The notes beneath the pieces were generated by a model, which was not told the DNA's origin, ran no database searches, and was given only the letters and a program-made list of their open reading frames with translations. Positions 8,723 through 18,495 of a stretch of 64,000 bases of DNA are shown in pieces. Made by a program: the position numbers and the translations under genes. This stretch comes from Thermosyntropha sp. (GTDB lineage Bacteria > Bacillota > Syntrophomonadia > Syntrophomonadales > Syntrophomonadaceae): positions 1 to 64,000 of the forward strand of contig NZ_JACDOH010000002.1 in assembly GCF_017656155.1 (NCBI RefSeq), in the 5' to 3' direction. How positions within the stretch are numbered: position 1 is the stretch's first letter; each line of letters begins with the position of its first letter.

Positions 8723-9997
8723 GTGGTCAATTTTTGGACATTATCAAACAAGGCTAAACTGGTGGTCGAAGAAATCCCTTATCTGAAATCGGCGGCAATT
8801 AATGTGTATATAAAAGTGGGATCAAGGCATGAGAAAGAAAATATGACAGGAGCCAGCCATTTTGTTGAACATATGCTTTTTAAGGGTACTGATAAAAGAA
8901 GTGCCCGGGATATTGCAGAAAGCTTTGAAATCATAGGTGGACAGCTTAATGCTTATACTTCCAAGGAATATACCTGTGTTTATGCACGGACTTTAGATGA
9001 AAATATATATGAAGCTATGGATATTATTTTTGACATGATTTTTAACTCTTCTTTTTCGCTTAAGGACTTTAATACCGAAAAAGGGGTAGTAATAGAAGAA
9101 ATAAATATGTATGAGGATACTCCTGATGATTTGATACATGATTTATTTATGCAAAACCTGTGGCAGAATCATCCTATGGGGAAACCTATTTTAGGCACTC
9201 TAGAAACGGTAAGCAGTTTTGCTAGGGATGATATATATTCTTTTTATAGGCAAAGTTATGTTCCTTCGAATATGGTAATATCCGTTGCCGGTAATATTGA
9301 TGGAAATAAAATTAAAGAAAAAGTTGAGTATTATTTGGACAAAGCTTCTTCAAACCGCGAATTTTCAGGAGCAGTTTTGGATAAGCCAAAAGAATCGATG
9401 AACTTTGTAAAACTTTTGCCTAAGGATACGGAACAAATACAGATATGCTTGGGGGTTCCAGGAATTTCTTATCTGGCTGAAGAAAGATATACCCAGCATG
9501 TTATGAACAGCATTTTAGGTGGTGGCATGAGTTCCAGGCTTTTTCAGACTATGAGAGAAGAAATGGGACTAGCTTATTCAGTTTATTCTTATCCTTCCAA
9601 TTATTCTGATACAGGGGCATATTCTATATATATAGGAACAGGAGCTAATAATATAAGCAAGTTTTTTGCCGCTTTATATGAAGAGCTGGATAGGTTTATA
9701 AGTAAGGGAGTAAGTGAAGAGGAGGTTTATCGTTCTAAACAGCTCATTAAATCAAGTATGTATTTAGGTCAGGAAAGCGTCATGAATCGCACTGGCAGGA
9801 TGGGGAAATCGTTGATGATGTATGGGGAAATAATACCGGTAGAAAAAGTTGTAGAAAATATTATAGCGGTGACTCCTCAAATGGTTAAGGAATTAGCTTC
9901 ACGACTTCTTTGTTTTGAATCTATTTCTTTAGCAGCTATTGGTCCGGAAAAAGTGTTGAAAGAAGTTGAGAAAGGGTTTAAGAATTGGTTTAAATAA
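8723..9997 (+). CDS. mlpA: M16-family zinc peptidase (MlpA/YmxG-like)
   Basis: A pitrilysin-fold metallopeptidase of 424 residues. The inverted zinc motif HxxEH appears as [11 protein letters not shown] near residue 47, with the third ligand Glu in [14 protein letters not shown] near 124. The C-terminal half carries the inactive M16 partner domain, with [27 protein letters not shown] near residue 270. The gene lies in the conserved pnp-ylxY-mlpA-ymxH order known from Bacillus, where MlpA has been linked to processing and regulation; its substrate here is unknown. The start is GTG with ggaggt upstream. Confidence 0.92.
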   Translation: MVNFWTLSNKAKLVVEEIPYLKSAAINVYIKVGSRHEKENMTGASHFVEHMLFKGTDKRSARDIAESFEIIGGQLNAYTSKEYTCVYARTLDENIYEAMDIIFDMIFNSSFSLKDFNTEKGVVIEEINMYEDTPDDLIHDLFMQNLWQNHPMGKPILGTLETVSSFARDDIYSFYRQSYVPSNMVISVAGNIDGNKIKEKVEYYLDKASSNREFSGAVLDKPKESMNFVKLLPKDTEQIQICLGVPGISYLAEERYTQHVMNSILGGGMSSRLFQTMREEMGLAYSVYSYPSNYSDTGAYSIYIGTGANNISKFFAALYEELDRFISKGVSEEEVYRSKQLIKSSMYLGQESVMNRTGRMGKSLMMYGEIIPVEKVVENIIAVTPQMVKELASRLLCFESISLAAIGPEKVLKEVEKGFKNWFK

Positions 9998-10010
9998 AGG
10001 AGAATTTATT

Positions 10011-10448
10011 ATGAAAGTATATGTGAAAAGATTACATAGTGATGATTTGCCTTTGCCGTGTTATATGACCTCAGGCTCTTCAGGACTGGATCTTTATGCA
10101 GCAGTTGAAAAAGAAATAATTATAGCTCCAGGCAAGATTTGTTTGGTGCCTACCGGAATTGCCATATCTATTCCGGAAGGTTACGAGGCACAGATTCGTC
10201 CCCGCAGTGGATTGGCTTTAAAACATGGCATTACCCTGCTTAATACTCCCGGAACTATTGATTCTGATTATCGTGGGGAAATAAAAGTTATTGTTATAAA
10301 TTTAGGAGACAAAGAGTATATTTTAAAAAGAGGTGAGCGTATAGCTCAGATGGTCTTTACGCGAATAGAAAAGGTTGAGCTGGAAGAAACAGATGATTTA
10401 GATTTTACAGAGCGTGGAAGTGGAGGTTTTGGACATACGGGAGTTTAG
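10011..10448 (+). CDS. dut: dUTP diphosphatase
   Basis: The trimeric dUTPase hydrolyses dUTP to dUMP, keeping uracil out of DNA and feeding dTMP synthesis. All five motifs are present in order: [42 protein letters not shown] and the C-terminal P-loop-like [11 protein letters not shown] chose the ATG at 10011 (145 residues) because aaaggag is upstream; the frame stays open further back into the end of the M16 peptidase gene, which is only 13 bases away. Confidence 0.97.
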   Translation: MKVYVKRLHSDDLPLPCYMTSGSSGLDLYAAVEKEIIIAPGKICLVPTGIAISIPEGYEAQIRPRSGLALKHGITLLNTPGTIDSDYRGEIKVIVINLGDKEYILKRGERIAQMVFTRIEKVELEETDDLDFTERGSGGFGHTGV

Positions 10449-10461
10449 AAGGGGGAAGTAA

Positions 10462-10731
10462 ATGAAACTTAATGAACTGGTAGGTAAAGAAATGATAAAT
10501 ATTTATGATGGGATGAGGATGGGGACGGTAGGAGAGTCTGACATGCTTATTGACCACGAAACAGGAAAAATAATTTCAATAATTTTGCCTAATCGTGGAA
10601 ATGCCTTTACATTTTGGGCTGATCGCCAAAAGCTTGTAATTCCGTGGGAAGCGGTAAAAAAAATTGGCAGGGAAGTAATCGTGGTTGATCTTGACCATAC
10701 CCATATGCGGCTTAAGAATAACTCTATTTAA
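10462..10731 (+). CDS. ymxH: PRC-barrel sporulation protein (YlmC/YmxH family)
   Basis: A single PRC-barrel domain of 89 residues: KLNELVGKEMINIYDGMRMG, then a beta-rich middle and VIPWEAVKKIGREVIVVDL. Members of this family are conserved in spore-forming Firmicutes and are encoded next to the M16 peptidase, as here; the molecular function is unknown. A gaaggggga ribosome binding site precedes the ATG. A strong terminator follows, ending the pnp-to-ymxH region. Confidence 0.88.
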   Translation: MKLNELVGKEMINIYDGMRMGTVGESDMLIDHETGKIISIILPNRGNAFTFWADRQKLVIPWEAVKKIGREVIVVDLDHTHMRLKNNSI

Positions 10732-10758
10732 GAAATATTACATAAAGTAAGAGTAAGT

Positions 10759-10793
10759 ACAGGATGTTTAGAGAAAAAACATCCTGTTTTTTT
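10759..10793 (+). terminator. Rho-independent terminator after ymxH
   Basis: An 11-bp stem, ACAGGATGTTT (10759-10769) with AAACATCCTGT (10777-10787), is followed by an unbroken T-run. The remaining 200 bases to the next gene are AT-rich with no gene seen. Confidence 0.93.
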
Positions 10794-10994
10794 GGTTAAA
10801 AGCAAAATAAAATACGAATACTAAAAAAAATATCTGATTTTAATGTGGAAATAAATATGCCTAATGGGTTATATAGTTAATAATAATGAAAACTCCTGAA
10901 ATAAAAGCTTATATGAGGCTGGTTACATGCTATAATTTTTATTAAAATTTATTTGTTGTTGTGTATAAAAATAAAATATTTGGAGGGCTGAATA

Positions 10995-12065
10995 ATGCAT
11001 AAAAAGTTGTTTATTCCTGGACCTGTAGAAGTAAAACCAGATGTACTCGAGAAAATGGCAACTCCTATGATAGGACACCGCAGTAAGGATGCCTCAGCTT
11101 TACAGAGAAGGATAAGCGACAAATTAAGAAAACTGTTTTACACGGAAGAAGAAATACTCCTTTCAACTAGTTCAGGCAGTGGACTTATGGAAGGAGCTAT
11201 TCGTTCCTGTACAGCCAAAAGAGCAGCTGTTTTTTCCGTAGGGGCTTTTGGTAAGAGATGGTATGATATGGCTGTAAGCAATAATGTTCCGGCTGATTTG
11301 TTTGAGGTTGAGTGGGGACAGGCTACTACTCCGGAGATGGTAGATGAAGTTTTATCTACCGGCAAGTACGATTTAGTAACTATAACCCACAATGAAACAT
11401 CTACCGGGATTATGAATCCGGTTGAAGAGATATCCAAGGTAATAAAGAAATATCCTGATGTAGTATGGTGTGTTGATGCGGTAAGTTCTGCTGGAGGAAG
11501 CAAGATTGAAGTAGATAAATTAGGCATAGATATATGCATAACTTCTACCCAGAAGGCATTAGGATTACCTCCAGGATTAGCTATATGCACTTTTTCTAAA
11601 AAAGCAATTGAAAGAGCTAAACAGGTTCCTCATAGAGGATATTATTTGGATCTTCTTTCACTTTATAATTATATTCAGAAAAAAGATTATCAATATCCTT
11701 CAACTCCGTCACTTTCCCATATGTTTGCTCTCGATTATCAGTTAGACAAGATTTTAGAAGAAGGTCTGGAAAATCGTTTTGCCCGTCATATTGAAATGGC
11801 TGAATATGTCCGGGCATGGGCTAAGAAGAATTTTGCTCTTTTTGCTGATGAACGCTATCTTTCCAACACCCTTACCACTGTAGCTAACACCAGGGAAATA
11901 GATGTTGCTGCTTTAAATAAAGAATTGGGACAGAGAGGTTTCCAGATTTCTAATGGTTATGGCAAGATGAAGGAAAAGACTTTCCGTATTGCTCATATGG
12001 CTGACTATACTTTAGATGATATTAAAGAGCTCTTAGGACATATTGATGACATATTAAAACTGTAG
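10995..12065 (+). CDS. Serine-pyruvate/alanine-glyoxylate class V aminotransferase
   Basis: A PLP-dependent class V aminotransferase of 356 residues. The N-terminus LFIPGPVEVKPDVLEKM and GHRSKDASAL are typical of the alanine-glyoxylate/serine-pyruvate group. The PLP lysine lies in STQKALGLPPG near residue 188, with the cofactor-binding aspartate in VWCVDAVSSAGG near 156. Next to a 3-phosphoglycerate dehydrogenase, such enzymes often act on 3-phosphohydroxypyruvate in serine synthesis; this role is inferred from context. A ttggagggctg ribosome binding site precedes the ATG. Confidence 0.9.
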   Translation: MHKKLFIPGPVEVKPDVLEKMATPMIGHRSKDASALQRRISDKLRKLFYTEEEILLSTSSGSGLMEGAIRSCTAKRAAVFSVGAFGKRWYDMAVSNNVPADLFEVEWGQATTPEMVDEVLSTGKYDLVTITHNETSTGIMNPVEEISKVIKKYPDVVWCVDAVSSAGGSKIEVDKLGIDICITSTQKALGLPPGLAICTFSKKAIERAKQVPHRGYYLDLLSLYNYIQKKDYQYPSTPSLSHMFALDYQLDKILEEGLENRFARHIEMAEYVRAWAKKNFALFADERYLSNTLTTVANTREIDVAALNKELGQRGFQISNGYGKMKEKTFRIAHMADYTLDDIKELLGHIDDILKL

Positions 12066-12105
12066 TTTATTCCTTTAATTTTTAAATTAAACAGGGGGAA
12101 AAGCA

Positions 12106-13017
12106 ATGGTTAGAATACTGGTCACGGACGGAATGGAAAAAAGTGCAGTAGAATCACTGCGCAAGGCAGGTTTTGAGGTAGTTGAACAGCATTATGAATC
12201 AGATGAATTAGGAGAAGCACTTAAAAATTTTGATATAGTTGTTGTGCGCTCTGCTACTAAAATAAGAAAAGATCACATTGACAAAGCTTTGGAAACTGGA
12301 AGGCTTAAGCTGATTATTCGTGGCGGCGTAGGAGTAGATAATATAGATGTGGCTTATGCTATGGAAAACGGAATACAGGTTTTAAATACCCCAAAAGCAA
12401 GCAGTGCTTCTGTTGCTGAACTTACTATTGCTCACATGTTAGCAGTAGCCAGGTTCCTTCATCTTTCTAATGTTACTATGCGTCAGGGTAAATGGGATAA
12501 AAAGAATTATAAAGGGATTGAACTTTATGGCAAAACTTTAGGATTAGTTGGATTCGGCCGTATTGCCCGGGAAGTTGCCAAACGGGCTAAGGCTTTTGGC
12601 ATGAAGGTAATTTATACAGATATTAGAGGGAAAATAGATGATGCTGGAGAATATGAATATCGTGATTTTGAAGATCTTTTAAGAGAAAGCGATTTTGTTT
12701 CACTGCATTGTCCTTATAATGCGGAATATGGCCCTATTATAGGCAAAAAACAGCTTGAACTTATGAAAGATGGGGCTTATCTTGTAAATCTCGCCCGCGG
12801 CGGAGTAGTAGACGAAGATGCTCTTATTGAAGCTTTAGAATCAGGTAAACTGGCAGGGGCGTGCATAGACGTTTTTGAAGAAGAACCTACTAACAACTCG
12901 AAACTGGTAAATCATCCCAGAGTTTCGGTTTCTCCGCATATAGGGGCTTCGACGGCTGAAGCTCAGCAGAGGATTGGTGAGGAGATTGTAGATATAATAA
13001 TGAATTATCAATTTTAG
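12106..13017 (+). CDS. serA: D-3-phosphoglycerate dehydrogenase, short form without ACT domain
   Basis: NAD-dependent D-2-hydroxyacid dehydrogenase, first step of serine synthesis. Visible are IRGGVGVDNIDV near residue 68, the NAD motif GLVGFGRIAREVAKRAKAFG near 146, the catalytic region VNLARGGVVDEDAL near 228 and SPHIGASTAEAQQRIG near 277. At 303 residues it lacks the C-terminal serine-sensing ACT domain of long SerA proteins, so feedback inhibition through that domain is not expected. It lies between the aminotransferase and the DUF1015 gene with gaps of 40 and 21 bases, probably one operon. Confidence 0.88.
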   Translation: MVRILVTDGMEKSAVESLRKAGFEVVEQHYESDELGEALKNFDIVVVRSATKIRKDHIDKALETGRLKLIIRGGVGVDNIDVAYAMENGIQVLNTPKASSASVAELTIAHMLAVARFLHLSNVTMRQGKWDKKNYKGIELYGKTLGLVGFGRIAREVAKRAKAFGMKVIYTDIRGKIDDAGEYEYRDFEDLLRESDFVSLHCPYNAEYGPIIGKKQLELMKDGAYLVNLARGGVVDEDALIEALESGKLAGACIDVFEEEPTNNSKLVNHPRVSVSPHIGASTAEAQQRIGEEIVDIIMNYQF

Positions 13018-13038
13018 TTTTGTATAGGAGGAAAAGTT

Positions 13039-14283
13039 ATGGCAGTTGTACGTCCTTTTAGGGCAATTAGGCCTGTTAAAGAGCTGGCAAGTAAAGTAGC
13101 AGCTTTACCTTATGATGTTATGGACAGTGATGAAGCGCGTGAAATGGTTAAAGGTAATCCGTATTCTTTTTTGCATGTAGACAAGGCTGAAATTGATCTG
13201 GATCCTAGCATAGATTTATATGATAAAAGGGTTTATGAAAAAGCACGCGATAATCTTAACCGAATGATTGAAGAAGGCATTTTTATTCAGGATGAAAAAC
13301 CATACTTTTATATTTATCAGCAGATAATGGATGGCAGGGTTCAGACTGGTTTGGTTGCCTGCACTTCAATTGATGACTATATGAATGATATTATAAAAAA
13401 ACATGAGCATACGAGGGCAGAGAAAGAACAGGATCGTATTAACCATGTTGATTACTGTGATGCCAATACTGGACCTATTTTTCTGACTTACCGTGTTAAG
13501 CCAGAAATAGACAGTATAGTTAAAGGCTGGACTAAAAATGAACCTTTGTATGATTTTGTTTCAGAAGATGGTGTAGCCCATAAGGTTTGGGTTATTGATG
13601 ATGAAGAAACAGTAAATAAATTGGTCGAACTTTTTAAAACCGTCGATTATCTATACATTGCCGATGGGCACCACCGCTGTGCCTCTGCTGTAAAAGTAGG
13701 CAAGATGCGCAGAGAGGCTAATCCGGGTTATACAGGAGAAGAGGAATTTAATTATTTCCTTTCTGTTATTTTCCCGGATATAGATTTATATATCATGGAT
13801 TACAACCGGGTAGTAAAAGATTTAAATGGCTTATCGGTTGAAGAGTTTTTAAACAAAATAAGTGAAAAATTTAAAGTTGAGAAGGCTGAAAAGGCACCTT
13901 ACAAGCCAGAAACTAAACATACTTTTGGTATGTATCTTGAAGGTCAGTGGTATAAGCTTACTGCTAAAGAAGGAATTTTTAATCCTGATGATCCGGTAGA
14001 CCGCTTGGATGTTTCTATTTTGCAAAATAACTTATTAGCGCCTGTTTTAGGCATTTTAGATCCACGCACTGATAAAAGAATTGATTTTGTAGGCGGTATT
14101 AGAGGTCTAAAAGAGTTGGAGAGAAGGGTTAACAGTGGTGAGATGAAAGTGGCATTCTCTATGTATCCGACTACTATAGATGATTTAATGGATATTGCAG
14201 ATGCAGGAAAGGTAATGCCTCCTAAATCCACTTGGTTTGAACCTAAACTTAGAAGCGGGATCTTTATTCACAAATTATCTTAA
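13039..14283 (+). CDS. DUF1015 family protein
   Basis: A 414-residue member of the DUF1015 family, which has no firmly assigned function that I know of. Conserved family blocks are visible: FRAIRPVKELASKVAALPYDV at the N-terminus, KHEHTRAEKEQDRINH near residue 117, and YIADGHHRCASAVK near 206. The DGHHR block resembles the nucleotide-binding motif of ParB-like serine kinases (SerK/SbnI). Association with serine biosynthesis genes is common for the family and holds here, directly after serA. Function in serine or phosphoserine metabolism is inference. Confidence 0.85.
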   Translation: MAVVRPFRAIRPVKELASKVAALPYDVMDSDEAREMVKGNPYSFLHVDKAEIDLDPSIDLYDKRVYEKARDNLNRMIEEGIFIQDEKPYFYIYQQIMDGRVQTGLVACTSIDDYMNDIIKKHEHTRAEKEQDRINHVDYCDANTGPIFLTYRVKPEIDSIVKGWTKNEPLYDFVSEDGVAHKVWVIDDEETVNKLVELFKTVDYLYIADGHHRCASAVKVGKMRREANPGYTGEEEFNYFLSVIFPDIDLYIMDYNRVVKDLNGLSVEEFLNKISEKFKVEKAEKAPYKPETKHTFGMYLEGQWYKLTAKEGIFNPDDPVDRLDVSILQNNLLAPVLGILDPRTDKRIDFVGGIRGLKELERRVNSGEMKVAFSMYPTTIDDLMDIADAGKVMPPKSTWFEPKLRSGIFIHKLS

Positions 14284-14314
14284 TGTATAATGTATTAATT
14301 AAACAAAATATTGT

Positions 14315-14351
14315 AAGCCAAGATAATTTTAAATATCTTGGCTTAATTTTT
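14315..14351 (+). terminator. Rho-independent terminator after the serA operon
   Basis: AAGCCAAGATA (14315-14325) pairs with TATCTTGGCTT (14334-14344), followed by AATTTTTAT. It ends the aminotransferase-serA-DUF1015 unit. Confidence 0.88.
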
Positions 14352-14431
14352 ATATTTATTTAAGGTTATTTTTACCATAAAGATATATGAAAAAAGCGGG
14401 AAAGCTATTAACAAAAAGGAGTAAGGATAAT

Positions 14432-14662
14432 ATGGAAAATAGTGATAAAATAGGTTCTTTCCCGCCTTGGAGCAGAATAGATGATTTGGCTAAAATGACA
14501 GAAGAAGTCGGTATAGATTTTGATCAGTTTATTCAATGTTTAAAAGAGAATAAGAATACAGAAGAAATGGCTTTTAAGTTTAAAGTCAGTGAAAATACAA
14601 TAGATATACTTAAAGAACATTTTTACCATTATGGTGTTAATTCAACCATGGGAGGAGATTAG
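14432..14662 (+). CDS. Small conserved protein, possible helix-turn-helix
   Basis: A 76-residue protein starting at ATG 14432, chosen because aaaaaggagtaagg lies upstream; the longer frame from 14387 lacks a good site. It has an N-terminal PPWSRIDDLAKMTEEVGIDFDQFIQCLKEN segment and a stretch resembling a helix-turn-helix (TEEMAFKFKVSENTIDILKEHF). I do not recognise a characterised family; a small DNA-binding protein is possible. It ends about 100 bases before guaB, with which it may share transcription. Confidence 0.7.
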   Translation: MENSDKIGSFPPWSRIDDLAKMTEEVGIDFDQFIQCLKENKNTEEMAFKFKVSENTIDILKEHFYHYGVNSTMGGD

Positions 14663-14726
14663 ACTCTTTTGTACACAATATACAAATCGTCTTAAGCTTC
14701 TTGCAAATTGGTTTTATTTATTATAA

Positions 14727-16211
<1,485 letters not shown>

Positions 16212-16212
16212 T

Positions 16213-16542
16213 ATGTTTATAATTTTGTTAAAATTAGTTTTTGCGGCGATTTTGGCTTTTTTACTGGGGATGTTCTTGTACAATGGCCAAACTGCTCGTA
16301 TTTTTGCTTTTGTTTGTGTTGGCTCAACTTTAGTAACTATAACTTCAATTTATTTTTTTCAAATAGCAGGTTTTCCATGGTATGGGGACCCGGGAAGGTT
16401 GGCTGCACAGATTGTAAGTGCACTGGGGTTTATCGTCTCAGGTTTGATTTGGATGGGAGAAGATAATAAAATAAGGGGATTAAATAAGGCAGCAGCTTTA
16501 TGGATTATATCAATAACAGGAATTGTTATAGGTATGGCTTGA
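16213..16542 (+). CDS. Short MgtC/SapB-like membrane protein
   Basis: A hydrophobic 109-residue protein with three to four predicted membrane segments. The second half, DPGRLAAQIVSALGFIVSGLIWMGEDNKIRGLNKAAALWIISITGIVIGMA, keeps the MgtC/SapB pattern (R-x-A-x-QI-x-S-x-GF, RGL-x-x-AA-x-LW), whereas the usual GLRTH motif in the first half is replaced (GQTARIFAFVCVG). MgtC relatives are linked to Mg homeostasis and stress, but the role of short forms is unknown. It begins one base after the guaB stop and has no clear ribosome binding site of its own. Confidence 0.7.
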   Translation: MFIILLKLVFAAILAFLLGMFLYNGQTARIFAFVCVGSTLVTITSIYFFQIAGFPWYGDPGRLAAQIVSALGFIVSGLIWMGEDNKIRGLNKAAALWIISITGIVIGMA

Positions 16543-16625
16543 TGGAATGCTATTTTTGATATGATATGATATAATAAATATAATATGTTATAAAAAATTA
16601 AATTTCACATGTAAATACCTGTTTT

Positions 16626-16745
16626 TTAAACGCTGAATCTGAATTGTCAGAGCGGAGGAACCATCTTTTGGGGTGAATCGAATTTATTTCGAGGGGCTAA
16701 CCCTTAAGGCCCTAACCCGTCAGCTAACTTCGTAAGCGTTTTAAG
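16626..16745 (+). promoter_or_regulatory. ydaO/yuaA-type c-di-AMP riboswitch
   Basis: The region carries the hallmark blocks of the ydaO motif in order: CGCTGAATCTGAA, GAGCGGAGGAACCA, GGGGTGAATCG, then CCCGTCAGCTAAC with TTCGTAAGCG. The closing stem P1 forms between AAACGCT (about 16628-16634) and AGCGTTT (about 16735-16741). This aptamer binds c-di-AMP and normally turns genes off when the ligand is abundant. Downstream, GGAGGG near 16746 can pair with CCCTCC near 16768-16773 as part of an expression platform. It directly precedes the aminomutase gene. The 80 bases before it are AT-rich and presumably hold the promoter. Confidence 0.92.
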
Positions 16746-16836
16746 GGAGGGGACAGGTTAAAAAAAACCCTCCATTTCTCTAATTTTCACCGTAGATTTT
16801 TACAGTGTATTCAGTATTTCTAAGAGGAGGGAAAAA

Positions 16837-18102
16837 ATGAATAAAATAGTCAATTTAAATAAGTTAGAAGAAGATGCTAAGCGGGAAATTGCTTTGAAAA
16901 GGGCTGAAGAACTTAAACAAAGAATAAATGATTATTTAGAAAAAGAACCTTACATTGAAACTGGATTTAGGGTAAAAGAAAGGGTAGAAGCTAATAAAAG
17001 AAAGATTTTGGAGTATTTTGACGCTACTGAAGATGATTGGAACAACTGGGTATGGCAGATGAAACATCGTATATCTAAGCCGGAGGAACTCGCTTATTTT
17101 TTACCTTTAAATGATAAGCAGTATGAGGAATTAGTTGAGGTATCTAAGCATTTTCGCTGGGCTGTATCTCCTTATTATTTGAGTTTAATAGATTTTGAAA
17201 ATTTTTTGGAATCACCTATATATAAACAGGCAGTGCCGATTATTTCCGAGTTGCTCGATAAAGAGGGATATGATGATCCAATGGGAGAAAATTATACCAG
17301 CCCTGCTCCCTGTATTACCCGGAGGTATCCGGATCGCTTGATAATAAATGTTACCAACCAGTGTGCTATGTATTGCCGGCATTGTCAGCGGAGGCGTAAT
17401 TTTGGAGAGAAAGATGTAAGCGTTACCAGGAAGGAATTAGAACAGGCATTAGATTATATACGAAAAAACAAAGAGATAAGGGATGTTTTAGTTACCGGCG
17501 GAGATGCCTTAATGTTGAGTGACACTATGTTAGATTGGATTTTATCTGAACTTGATTCCATACCTCATGTAGAAATAAAGAGAATTGGAACCAGGACTTT
17601 GGTAACTTTGCCCCAGAGGGTTACTCCTGAATTGTGTACAATACTAGAAAAACATCCGCCTATATATGTAAATACCCAGTTTAATTCACCTTTAGAGATT
17701 ACGCCTGAAGCCAAAAAGGCCTGCGATATGCTGGTAAAAGCAGGAGCGGTATTAGGAAACCAGGCAGTTTTACTTAAAGGAATAAATGATGATGAATATA
17801 TAATGAAGAAGCTTAATCAAGAATTGTTAAAAATAAGGGTTCGACCTTATTATATTTTCCATGCTAAACAGGTAAAAGGGACTTCACATTTTATTACTAA
17901 AGTTGAAACTGGAATAAAAATAATGGAAAAACTGAGGGGCTACACTTCCGGATTAGCTGTACCTACTTATATAATTAATGCTCCAAATGGATATGGTAAA
18001 ACGCCTATGCTGCCAGAGTATTTGTTATCAATGGGCGACGAGGAAATCACTATAAGAACCTGGGAAAATAAAGTTATGAATTATAAGAATAAAACTTATT
18101 AA
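16837..18102 (+). CDS. eam: Glutamate 2,3-aminomutase (KamA family radical SAM/PLP enzyme)
   Basis: A 421-residue member of the lysine 2,3-aminomutase family. The radical SAM cluster motif is C176-x3-C180-x2-C183 and the PLP lysine is K388 in NGYGKTP. The two aspartates that bind the lysine side chain in lysine 2,3-aminomutase are replaced: the first position is K344 (FHAKQVKG) and the second is N381 (IINAP). The same Lys/Asn pair marks the glutamate 2,3-aminomutase described from Clostridioides difficile. The product would be beta-glutamate, a compatible solute. No beta-lysine acetyltransferase gene adjoins, consistent with this reading. A ydaO riboswitch lies upstream and a terminator follows. 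Confidence 0.85.
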   Translation: MNKIVNLNKLEEDAKREIALKRAEELKQRINDYLEKEPYIETGFRVKERVEANKRKILEYFDATEDDWNNWVWQMKHRISKPEELAYFLPLNDKQYEELVEVSKHFRWAVSPYYLSLIDFENFLESPIYKQAVPIISELLDKEGYDDPMGENYTSPAPCITRRYPDRLIINVTNQCAMYCRHCQRRRNFGEKDVSVTRKELEQALDYIRKNKEIRDVLVTGGDALMLSDTMLDWILSELDSIPHVEIKRIGTRTLVTLPQRVTPELCTILEKHPPIYVNTQFNSPLEITPEAKKACDMLVKAGAVLGNQAVLLKGINDDEYIMKKLNQELLKIRVRPYYIFHAKQVKGTSHFITKVETGIKIMEKLRGYTSGLAVPTYIINAPNGYGKTPMLPEYLLSMGDEEITIRTWENKVMNYKNKTY

Positions 18103-18120
18103 TATGATTTTTGACTAAAA

Positions 18121-18153
18121 TAATAAAAGGGGGAGTTTATCCCCCTTTTATTA
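18121..18153. terminator. Bidirectional terminator between eam and the SASP gene
   Basis: A perfect 14-bp stem (arms 18121-18134 and 18140-18153) around GTTTA, A-rich on one side and T-rich on the other, can serve both convergent genes. Confidence 0.93.
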
Positions 18154-18159
18154 ACAGAT

Positions 18160-18380
18160 AGGTGCGAGTTAAAACGGTCTGTTGGCTAAACTTCTTTCAG
18201 CAATTTGAATAGCCATTTTGACCATATTTCCACAGTCTCTGGAACTTATTGCCCCCCAGCCTTCGGTAGCTACTATATGGTCTACTCCCAGCTCACGGGC
18301 AATCTCGTACTTTAACTGTTCAGACATAATACCTTTTCGTCTGGACATTTTAAAACCTCCTTATTGTTTAACTCGCACCT
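18160..18380. repeat. 14-bp inverted repeat flanking the SASP gene
   Basis: The arms AGGTGCGAGTTAAA (18160-18173) and TTTAACTCGCACCT (18367-18380) are perfect reverse complements. One arm covers the SASP stop codon and the other lies just upstream of its ribosome binding site, so the mRNA 5' leader can pair with its own 3' end. Confidence 0.9.
18169..18348 (-). CDS. Small acid-soluble spore protein, alpha/beta type
   Basis: A 59-residue SASP that coats and protects DNA in dormant spores. It carries the family signatures: LKYEIARELGVDHI in the first half and WGAISSRDCGNMVKMAIQIAERSL in the second. The usual GlyGly after the SR(E/D)xG block is replaced by a shorter NMVKMAI form. The ribosome binding site is aaggagg. 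Expression in the forespore under sigma-G is expected from the family, but I did not identify a convincing promoter in the 147 bases upstream. The gene is enclosed by a perfect inverted repeat. Confidence 0.93.
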   Translation of the reverse strand: MSRRKGIMSEQLKYEIARELGVDHIVATEGWGAISSRDCGNMVKMAIQIAERSLANRPF

Positions 18381-18495
18381 GTTATTATTTTGAGTAAAAT
18401 TATATTAAATATAGCTAGATTTTAATTTATAATTTGTAAACTATTTCATCAGCTAGATTATTTTTATAATATTATATAAAGGGGAGGTTGAAGGT

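Noticed and set aside
11138-11590. Long open frame on the minus strand inside the aminotransferase gene
   Set aside because: It is a shadow of a strongly conserved gene, has no ribosome binding site and encodes no recognisable pattern.
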